This document shows positions 7,201 to 11,988 of a stretch of 11,988 nucleotides of DNA, piece after piece. Every line of letters begins with the position of its first letter. The stretch's first letter is position 1. Origin of the DNA: an uncultured Coriobacteriaceae bacterium (GTDB lineage: Bacteria > Actinomycetota > Coriobacteriia > Coriobacteriales > QAMH01). The notes below the pieces were generated by a model. That model was not told where the DNA came from and did no database searches. It worked only from the letters and a program-made list of their open reading frames with translations. The stretch covers positions 1-11,988 of the forward strand of contig CACZSV010000088.1 of assembly GCA_902783925.1 (NCBI GenBank), read 5' to 3'. The translations under genes and the position numbers were made by a program.

Positions 7201-8477
7201 GCGCCGCCATAATAATCGACGATTTTGGCAAAACTGGAAGACGGCGTATCGTCTGAACACAATACCGCTGCGACGCCGCAATATGTTCGCAGCGCTTTTT
7301 CTAAGCACTCTTCATCGGCGCTTTCGAAGCAGAGCGGCAGGGCGCTCAAGCTCTGAATCTCCTGAACAAGCGGGCCAATCATATCCTGTTGCAAGGCGTC
7401 AATCTTGAGTACGAGAAGCTTTGCTCCCTCGTCCGCCGCATCGAAAATGGCATCGCTGATGTCTTCTTGATCACTGCTCGTGTCGTTCAGACAATAGCTA
7501 TCCGAACTGTAGTCGAGCGTTTCCAAGCCGACGGCCTCGCGTGCGCTCGTTGCAATACAATGAACCGCATGCTCCTGTGCAGACAGGGGCTTATCTTTCA
7601 CCATGCTCGCAATGGCCGAGGTATACGCGGGCGTTGTTCCGCAGCATGAACCCAGAAACGATGCGCCAGCTTCAAGAATCTTCGCATCGGAGCAGATAAA
7701 GCTTTCAACATCGACATCGTAGACCGTCTGGCCATCCACCAGGCGTGGCAAGCCGGCATTCGGCTGTGCCACCACGGGTGCATTCGTATATTCGCGCATT
7801 TCCTCGATGAAACCGATCAGCTTGTCGGGGCCAACGGAACAGTTGATGCCGAGGGCATCCACTCCGAGCGCATCGAGCGTCAGAGCAGCTATGCGCGGAG
7901 TCGTGCCCATGAGCGTACGACCGTTTTCCGCAAATGTCATAGTCGCTAGTATCGGAGCGTCGCCGGCATCTTTGCAGGCGAGCACCGCCGCTTTGGCTTC
8001 AAGCAGATCGGCCATGGTCTCTATGATGAACAAATCGCATCCCGCGGCTAAGCCCGCACGGGCCTGCTCTGCGAAGAGCTCGTACGCCTCGTCGAATTCG
8101 AGCTCCCCCATCGGTTCCATGAGCTCGCCGATCGGTCCGATATCGCACGCAACGTACGGTGCGTTTGCCTGACGCGCGCATTCGATGCCCGCCTGCACAA
8201 GCTTTGCAATGTCGGCATCTGCGCCAAGCTTGCGCGCGTTGGCGCCAAACGTGTTCGTCGTGATAATCTCTGCGCCAGCGTCGACGTAAGCGCTATGGAT
8301 ATCCACAATGGTCTGGGACGACTCGATATTGAGATACTCTGGCGCGGAATCGGCAAGCTCAATTCCGGCAGCCTGAAGCATGGACCCCATGGCACCGTCA
8401 ATAACGATGCGCCGCTTTCCTTCGAACGCCTCACGCAAACGCTCGTCTTTGTAGACTACCGTTCTGTTACGATTCAT
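7185..8477 (-). CDS. Homocysteine S-methyltransferase-family protein with a partial pterin-domain-like tail
   Basis: A 430-residue protein from the ATG at 8477. Residues about 15-295 form a complete homocysteine-binding TIM barrel of the MetH N-terminal type: DGAMGSMLQ (27-35), TTNTFGAN (73-80), NCSVGP with zinc ligand C213, and GSCCGTTP with C278/C279. All three zinc cysteines are present. This domain moves a methyl group to homocysteine in methionine synthesis. The tail (about 330-430) weakly resembles the first part of the MetH pterin-binding barrel, notably LPLCFESADEECLEKALRTY, but it ends after GGALIHR, where the family would continue through the rest of the barrel and the cobalamin domains. 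It therefore cannot be a full methionine synthase alone. A TTG at 8510 would add 11 residues but has no ribosome-binding site. It is the first gene of the minus-strand run and is divergent from mscL. Confidence 0.85.
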   Translation of the reverse strand: MNRNRTVVYKDERLREAFEGKRRIVIDGAMGSMLQAAGIELADSAPEYLNIESSQTIVDIHSAYVDAGAEIITTNTFGANARKLGADADIAKLVQAGIECARQANAPYVACDIGPIGELMEPMGELEFDEAYELFAEQARAGLAAGCDLFIIETMADLLEAKAAVLACKDAGDAPILATMTFAENGRTLMGTTPRIAALTLDALGVDALGINCSVGPDKLIGFIEEMREYTNAPVVAQPNAGLPRLVDGQTVYDVDVESFICSDAKILEAGASFLGSCCGTTPAYTSAIASMVKDKPLSAQEHAVHCIATSAREAVGLETLDYSSDSYCLNDTSSDQEDISDAIFDAADEGAKLLVLKIDALQQDMIGPLVQEIQSLSALPLCFESADEECLEKALRTYCGVAAVLCSDDTPSSSFAKIVDYYGGALIHR

Positions 8478-8498
8478 TTCGCCCGAACCCCATCTTGT

Positions 8499-8561
8499 TT
8501 GGAATGACAAAGCAAAAACAACTATACTTCTTTGCAGCCATATACGACATTTTAATAATCT
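8499..8561 (+). promoter_or_regulatory. Candidate mscL promoters in the divergent spacer
   Basis: The 113-bp spacer between the divergent methyltransferase gene and mscL is AT-rich. Two sigma-70-like pairs point toward mscL: TTGGAA (8499-8504) with TATACT (8523-8528), and TTGCAG (8532-8537) with TAATCT (8556-8561), both with 18-bp spacing. On the other strand TATAGT (8526-8521) could be the -10 for the methyltransferase operon. Which are used cannot be told from sequence. Confidence 0.35.
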
Positions 8562-8590
8562 AGTGGCATCGTATAAATTGGGGGTATGAC

Positions 8591-9013
8591 ATGGGCTTTG
8601 TCAGCGAATTCAAAGAATTCATCAATAAGGGCAACGTTATGGATATGGCCGTGGGCGTCATCATCGGCGGTGCCTTCACGGCAATCGTGACATCTTTGAC
8701 GGACAATATCATCAATCCGTTTATCAAGTTCATAACGGGTGGGAATGGTACCGAAGTGGGCGGGCTCGTCGTTCCCGGAACCGAAATCGATTTCGGCGCA
8801 TTTATCAGCGCGTGCATCAATTTCCTTATCATCGCGCTCATCGTTTTCCTGATTGTTAAATCGTTTAATAAGATGCAATCCCTTACCAAAAAGCCCGCAG
8901 AGCCCGAGCCCGATGCGCCGGTTTGCCCCTTCTGCCTCGAAGAGGTCAAAGAGGGTGCGACGCGTTGTCCGCACTGCTCTGGTGCGTTTGAGGAGCCTGC
9001 AAAGAGCGCGTAA
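8591..9013 (+). CDS. mscL: Large-conductance mechanosensitive channel MscL with C-terminal zinc ribbon
   Basis: A 140-residue inner-membrane channel that opens under membrane tension and releases solutes after hypo-osmotic shock. The N-terminal amphipathic helix (MGFVSEFKEFINKGNVMDMA) and the glycine-rich pore helix (VGVIIGGAFTAIVTSLTDNI, 21-40) are typical. After a periplasmic loop the second helix spans about 68-92. In place of the usual cytoplasmic helical bundle there is a Pro/Glu linker and a small zinc ribbon, CPFC (112-115) and CPHC (126-129). I recall similar tails in MscL proteins of some Gram-positive bacteria. The start has a GGGGGT ribosome-binding site. The gene is monocistronic, with a strong hairpin 22 bases after the stop. 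Confidence 0.97.
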   Translation: MGFVSEFKEFINKGNVMDMAVGVIIGGAFTAIVTSLTDNIINPFIKFITGGNGTEVGGLVVPGTEIDFGAFISACINFLIIALIVFLIVKSFNKMQSLTKKPAEPEPDAPVCPFCLEEVKEGATRCPHCSGAFEEPAKSA

Positions 9014-9035
9014 CACGCAAAGAACACGAATGCAA

Positions 9036-9065
9036 AAGCGGGCGTGCAGAGATGCACGCCCGCTT
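9036..9065 (+). terminator. Intrinsic terminator-like hairpin after mscL
   Basis: A perfect 13-bp stem, AAGCGGGCGTGCA paired with TGCACGCCCGCTT, closes a GAGA tetraloop 22 bases after the mscL stop. The following GCTTATT is only weakly T-rich, but stem strength and position support termination of mscL. Confidence 0.75.
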
Positions 9066-9327
9066 GCTTATTCACGCTATTATCGCTTATAACTGCACCA
9101 AGCAATTATCAAGATAGAAAATATATGCGGCGTATGTCGCTCATACGCTCGCAACCCGCTCGTCGTCTCGGGCGCGGCAGCTGCGGGGCAAACGCTCCGC
9201 GTTTGCTATTCCTCGCTCCCGCCGCGCCCTCGCTCCTCGCAGCTCGCGAAATCGCGCATACGCCGCATATATAGTATGAACAGCCTAAAGAACCCTTAAA
9301 CTGCACACAGATTGACGGAATGTAACT
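9066..9327. other. Non-coding spacer between convergent mscL and yhhQ
   Basis: No credible gene is present here. AT-rich flanks surround a GC-rich core that forms the nested palindrome listed separately. The octamer AACTGCAC occurs twice in direct orientation outside that core (9091-9098 and 9299-9306), which may be chance or a boundary mark. No separate T-tailed terminator for yhhQ was found; the palindrome may serve that role. Confidence 0.6.
9121..9272. repeat. 152-bp nested palindromic element
   Basis: The outer arms are a perfect 16-bp inverted repeat: ATATATGCGGCGTATG (9121-9136) and CATACGCCGCATATAT (9257-9272). Inside are a 9-bp pair, GGGCGCGGC (9170-9178) with GCCGCGCCC (9221-9229), and a central 8-bp hairpin, GCAAACGC (9188-9195), TCC loop, GCGTTTGC (9199-9206). 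The arms align imperfectly over most of the length, so the whole could fold into one long hairpin. The GC-rich core with AT ends differs sharply from its flanks. It could be a miniature inverted-repeat element, a genome-wide palindromic repeat, or a two-way transcription stop for mscL and yhhQ. Its copy number elsewhere cannot be seen from here. Confidence 0.7.
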
Positions 9328-10017
9328 CTATGAAGCGCTGTTGACCTGTTTGGGCGCATGCTCCTTGCGCGTCATGAGGTAGAAAAACGGCGTGTCGAGC
9401 GCTGCAAGCAGGAATTTACAGATATATTGCCCGACTACCATCGCCGCGAGCGTCGGCATCATGGCGGGATCGAATAACCAGCCCATGCCTATGCCAAAGG
9501 CAATCCCGATATAGACGACCGTATCTATGATCTGAGAGGTCATTGTCGAGGCGTTGTTCCATATCCAGCGCCACGAGCTGCTCTTTCCGCGCGCTAGAAA
9601 GTGATTCCTGATCTTATGGAAGATGAAGACATCCCATGACTGGCTGAGCACATATCCAGAGAGCGACGCGATGACGAACACAAGGTTCTGCCCGAGCAGC
9701 ATTTCATACGAAATTTGCATATTCGGGTCCGCAGCGGGCATGGCCTGTCCAATGGCTATCAAACAGCAGGCAATGAGCTGGCATACGAAGCCCCATTTCA
9801 CAATTTGCTGCGCTTCTTCACGCCCCCATATCTCGCCCACGACATCGGTCATGAGAAAAGTGATGCAGTAGCAGATGACGGCGCTTGGCACGACGATCGT
9901 AGACCCGAATAACGGAATTCCCGTTTGGATGGTCTTTGCCGCAATCATATTGGATACGACGAGTGCCACGGCGAAAACCATTCCGCACAGCATGAGGTTT
10001 CTATTCGTTTTCTTCAC
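9328..10017 (-). CDS. yhhQ: VUT/YhhQ-family queuosine-precursor transporter
   Basis: A 229-residue membrane protein with about six predicted helices. Family motifs include TDVVGEIWG (57-65), WRWIWNNASTMTSQIIDT (149-166) and DTPFFY (208-213). YhhQ-type proteins import 7-deazaguanine precursors of queuosine such as preQ0 and preQ1. The start is a GTG at 10017, preceded by AAGGA six bases upstream; that ribosome-binding site is part of the tail of a preQ1-I riboswitch. Together with queF just upstream on the same strand, this supports a queuosine role over the old uncharacterised DUF165 label. The leader predicts that the deazaguanine ligand lowers its expression. Exact substrate preference (preQ0, preQ1 or queuine) cannot be read from sequence. 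Confidence 0.9.
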   Translation of the reverse strand: MKKTNRNLMLCGMVFAVALVVSNMIAAKTIQTGIPLFGSTIVVPSAVICYCITFLMTDVVGEIWGREEAQQIVKWGFVCQLIACCLIAIGQAMPAADPNMQISYEMLLGQNLVFVIASLSGYVLSQSWDVFIFHKIRNHFLARGKSSSWRWIWNNASTMTSQIIDTVVYIGIAFGIGMGWLFDPAMMPTLAAMVVGQYICKFLLAALDTPFFYLMTRKEHAPKQVNSAS

Positions 10018-10023
10018 TTTGAT

Positions 10024-10060
10024 TCCTTAGTATTTTTTAGGCTGGATGTTGCGAACAGCC
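10024..10060 (-). ncRNA. preQ1-I riboswitch upstream of yhhQ
   Basis: Read on the minus strand, a 5-bp stem GGCUG/CAGCC (10060-10056 with 10044-10040) encloses the 11-nt loop UUCGCAACAUC and is followed by the A-rich tail UAAAAAAUACUAAGGA. This is the layout of the class I preQ1 aptamer, an H-type pseudoknot in which a loop cytosine pairs with preQ1 and the A-rich tail docks in the stem groove. The final AAGGA is the ribosome-binding site of yhhQ (GTG at 10017), so ligand binding should hide it and reduce translation. The aptamer sits within the 106-nt gap between queF and yhhQ and so affects only the transporter directly. The sequence match is clear; the translational mode is inferred. Confidence 0.87.
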
Positions 10061-10123
10061 CCTGGCACGCAAAGACGCGTCAGGATTTATGGATAAAGCC
10101 CAAGGATAGTACCATAAAAGTAC

Positions 10124-10627
10124 CTAGCGAGCACCATCACCCGAATCGAGATCAGATAACTGCTCGAACATACGATTACCCGCTAGCTCCTCATAACCAG
10201 AACCAGGCCGCGCCCAGTTTGCAAACGGGTAAATGGAGATGCCTCCACGCGGGTAGAACATACCGCGCACCTCGATATACTTGGGATTCATAAGTGAGAC
10301 GAGGTCATTTGTGATGATATTCACGACATCTTCGTGGAAATCGCCGTGATTTCTAAACGAGAACAGATAGAGCTTGAGGCTCTTGCTTTCTACCATGCGC
10401 TCGCCGGGTATGTAGTTAATGTAGAGGGTGGCAAAGTCGGGCTGCCCGGTTATAGGACACAGCGTCGTGAATTCGGGGCATCGAAACGTGACCATGTAAT
10501 CGCGTTCGGGATGCTTGTTCTGAAATGTCTCGAGAACACCGGGATCGTAATCCTGCGAGTAATTCACGCGTTTGTTTCCCAGCAGCGTGAGGCCCTCGTC
10601 CGCCCTGCCTTCGTTCGTTTCCGTCAT
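10124..10627 (-). CDS. queF: NADPH-dependent preQ0 reductase QueF (type I)
   Basis: A 167-residue cytoplasmic enzyme that reduces the nitrile of 7-cyano-7-deazaguanine (preQ0) to the amine preQ1 in queuosine synthesis. It is colinear with short (YkvM-type) QueF. The nucleophile region FTTLCPITGQPDFA holds C57 and D64. The QueF motif ESKSLKLYLFSFRNHGDFHED spans 80-100. GMFYPRGGISIYPF follows in the C-terminal half. The ATG at 10627 is chosen because it gives the usual family N-terminus and lies four bases after the stop of the preceding gene. A TTG at 10648 would overlap that gene and lacks a ribosome-binding site. No strong ribosome-binding site precedes the ATG either, so coupled translation is likely. 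No preQ0 synthesis genes are in view; the cell may import precursor through the adjacent transporter. Confidence 0.95.
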   Translation of the reverse strand: MTETNEGRADEGLTLLGNKRVNYSQDYDPGVLETFQNKHPERDYMVTFRCPEFTTLCPITGQPDFATLYINYIPGERMVESKSLKLYLFSFRNHGDFHEDVVNIITNDLVSLMNPKYIEVRGMFYPRGGISIYPFANWARPGSGYEELAGNRMFEQLSDLDSGDGAR

Positions 10628-10631
10628 ATCG

Positions 10632-11381
10632 CTAATCGAGCTCTGCAAGTACGGACGCTTTGTTGTACGAGTACTCCGCGCCGAGCTCCTGTATCAAAAC
10701 TTCTTTGTTTGCATAGAGCTCGTATTCTTCGCAGGGATAGAACGCGACGTAAATCTTACGATCATAGGAAACATCGGCTCCTACATAGAGATTGCCCTTG
10801 CCCTCGAGATTACGCAGCGCGCCATCAAGCATGGAAGAAGAGGCCCCGACATACACATCGGAGTAGAGAGCCAAACCCTCGCCGCTCACATCGTTATCAT
10901 AGCTGAGGATCGCAAAGCATCCCGGTTTACGAGCAAAATCGAGGGAATTCTCAGAACCTCCTGCGCTTGCCTGATTATCAATAAGCTCCATTGCGCTGCG
11001 TATGCCGGTGGCGCCGGCTATGGTCGACTCGATAGCCTTCTCGCGTTTGACCGCCGCAGTCAGCTGACGTTTGTATTCGCGATACTGCTTTTTCTTGTTG
11101 TGCTTGTGAACGAAGTGCCCGATGACCGCGGCGCTCAGGGCTACGGCTGCAAAGGCGCATACGCCAATTTTCACAGCAGCATCCCTGCGTTCCTCGCGCG
11201 TCTCGCCATAGCGAGCAGTCTCGACGGTTGTTTTGGCAAGCTTCGGTACTTTAATTGCAAGCGTAGCCATCGCCGGCAAAACCACTTTACTCACATCGGC
11301 AGCTGCCGCGCTCATGTGCCTCGAGGCGCTTCCAAGCGAGTTAGCGATATAGCCAAGTTTTTTCAATGTTGAAATATCCAT
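10632..11381 (-). CDS. Membrane-anchored protein with degenerate GIY-YIG-like domain
   Basis: A 249-residue protein I cannot name. The N-terminus (1-70) is Ala/Lys-rich, followed by one membrane helix (about 71-92), a basic segment (HKHNKKKQYREYKRQ) and a helical linker. Residues about 153-243 resemble a GIY-YIG nuclease fold: GCFAILSYDND, then SDVYVGASSSM, then LEGKGN, FYPCEEYEL, KEVLIQELGA and a terminal SYNKAS. Against the family pattern I remember, the Arg after the YVG motif is Gly, and the usual Glu of the ExxLI helix is Lys with a Glu one place later. It may therefore bind rather than cut. It starts at an ATG with GGAAAG in front and heads the minus-strand unit, with queF four bases downstream. 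It is divergent from the McrB-like gene across 140 bp. A link to queuosine is not evident. Confidence 0.7.
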   Translation of the reverse strand: MDISTLKKLGYIANSLGSASRHMSAAAADVSKVVLPAMATLAIKVPKLAKTTVETARYGETREERRDAAVKIGVCAFAAVALSAAVIGHFVHKHNKKKQYREYKRQLTAAVKREKAIESTIAGATGIRSAMELIDNQASAGGSENSLDFARKPGCFAILSYDNDVSGEGLALYSDVYVGASSSMLDGALRNLEGKGNLYVGADVSYDRKIYVAFYPCEEYELYANKEVLIQELGAEYSYNKASVLAELD

Positions 11382-11521
11382 GAGCTTTCCAATCCAAGCA
11401 GTAAAACCAACGAATGGTAAACAGATGCACCGTTTGTCTGCTCGACAGTGTAATTAATCCGTTGTTATTTTAGAATAGATTACGCGTTTTATGACCGAAA
11501 GAAATTATGAGGATGTGAATC

Positions 11522-11988
11522 GTGTCTACAGATCATTTCACTTGGATTCCCGCATACGAGGCTATCGCAGACGCACTGCTCGCTCGTAAGTACAATCGAG
11601 GCGAAGCCCTCGAGCTTTTCAAAGAGATCAGCGGCGTCGAAGACCGTTCGATGATCGATCCGTTTACTTTCTTCACGGCTTTCAACCGCGGTATGATAAC
11701 CGTCGACCGCAAGAGCATCATTCAGACGATTATGCAACGATTCGATATCGATGTTCCCCTGCCAGAGGATTTTACCGGCATCCCCAGCGCCAACCACGAG
11801 CTCTGGATGTACTTCGATGATTCGCCCGAGGGCATCGACGATTGCTGGAAACTTTTCGAGCTCGCTCTCAAGATCGCAGACAGCGATGCGTATGACGAAA
11901 CGATCGTCGAGCAGTTCTGCGTCTATTTCGACAAGGTCCATCAACAGGAAAACATTACTAAGGCACGCCTCACGCGCACGTTGTACTG
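11522..11988 (+). CDS. mcrB: McrB-type restriction ATPase, N-terminal part (runs off the window)
   Basis: A GTG at 11522 with GAGGA eight bases upstream opens a frame that continues to the window edge (155 codons). An in-frame TGA just upstream (11516-11518) excludes an earlier start. The visible part reads FTWIPAYEAIADALL (6-20), IDPFTFFTAFNRG (45-57), FTGIPSANHELW (84-95), DDCWKLFELALK (106-117) and FDKVHQQ. This order matches, from memory, the N-terminal region of McrB-like AAA proteins of Firmicutes and relatives, which recognise modified DNA and drive a McrC nuclease by nucleotide hydrolysis. The AAA/GTPase core with its Walker motifs would lie beyond the window, so it cannot be verified, and no mcrC is visible. 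No convincing sigma-70 promoter was found in the 140-bp divergent spacer. Confidence 0.65.
   Translation, partial: MSTDHFTWIPAYEAIADALLARKYNRGEALELFKEISGVEDRSMIDPFTFFTAFNRGMITVDRKSIIQTIMQRFDIDVPLPEDFTGIPSANHELWMYFDDSPEGIDDCWKLFELALKIADSDAYDETIVEQFCVYFDKVHQQENITKARLTRTLY

Noticed and set aside
7127..7231. N-terminal extension of the FTR-like gene up to 7231
   Set aside because: It overlaps the upstream methyltransferase gene, lacks family similarity, and the ATG at 7126 has a strong ribosome-binding site.
9044..9306. Small open frames on both strands across the palindrome
   Set aside because: They translate the inverted-repeat element itself, are Arg/Ala-rich, and lack good ribosome-binding sites and family motifs.
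9328..10627. queF plus transporter as part of a deazaguanine DNA-modification (Dpd-like) system tied to the McrB-like gene
   Set aside because: QueF makes preQ1 for tRNA queuosine, the riboswitch is of preQ1 type, and no DpdA-like transglycosylase gene is in the window.

Overview
The window reads as a chromosomal segment of an anaerobic bacterium of moderate GC content. A Coriobacteriia-type actinobacterium (Eggerthellales-like) fits best, judging from the combination of an Ech-type hydrogenase subunit, a small ferredoxin-thioredoxin-reductase-like protein, a zinc-ribbon MscL and general protein style. This taxonomic guess is an inference, and a clostridial host is not excluded. Most genes lie on the minus strand.

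Layout from left to right. (1) At 1-2262 (-) are a NuoL/EchA-type proton-pumping membrane subunit and, one base after its stop, the first 19 codons of the next operon gene, probably the NuoH/EchB-like subunit. They look like the start of an energy-conserving hydrogenase (Ech) or complex-I-like operon that continues off the left edge. (2) At 2479-8477 (-) five closely packed genes are transcribed in this order: a short homocysteine S-methyltransferase-family protein, a 65-residue ferredoxin-thioredoxin-reductase-like protein, sbcD, sbcC and trmL. Junctions of 1 nt, a 4-nt overlap and 19 nt argue that the last four are one transcription unit. (3) At 8591-9013 (+) is mscL, divergent from that operon and closed by a strong hairpin. 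(4) At 9066-9327 there is no gene, but a 152-bp nested palindrome lies between the convergent mscL and yhhQ genes. (5) At 9328-11381 (-) are an unfamiliar membrane protein with a degenerate GIY-YIG-like domain, then queF, a preQ1-I riboswitch and a VUT/YhhQ-family queuosine-precursor transporter. (6) At 11522-11988 (+) is the N-terminal part of a gene that resembles McrB-type 5-methylcytosine restriction ATPases and runs off the right edge.

Functional themes are membrane energy conservation, DNA end processing (SbcCD), wobble-base tRNA modification (TrmL at position 34; QueF and the transporter for queuosine at G34), osmotic protection (MscL), and possibly the edge of a defence locus (McrB-like). 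The best leads are the riboswitch placed inside the queF-yhhQ unit, the membrane-anchored GIY-YIG homologue with altered catalytic positions, the nested palindromic element, the truncated methionine-synthase-like protein, and the single FTR-like protein next to sbcDC.
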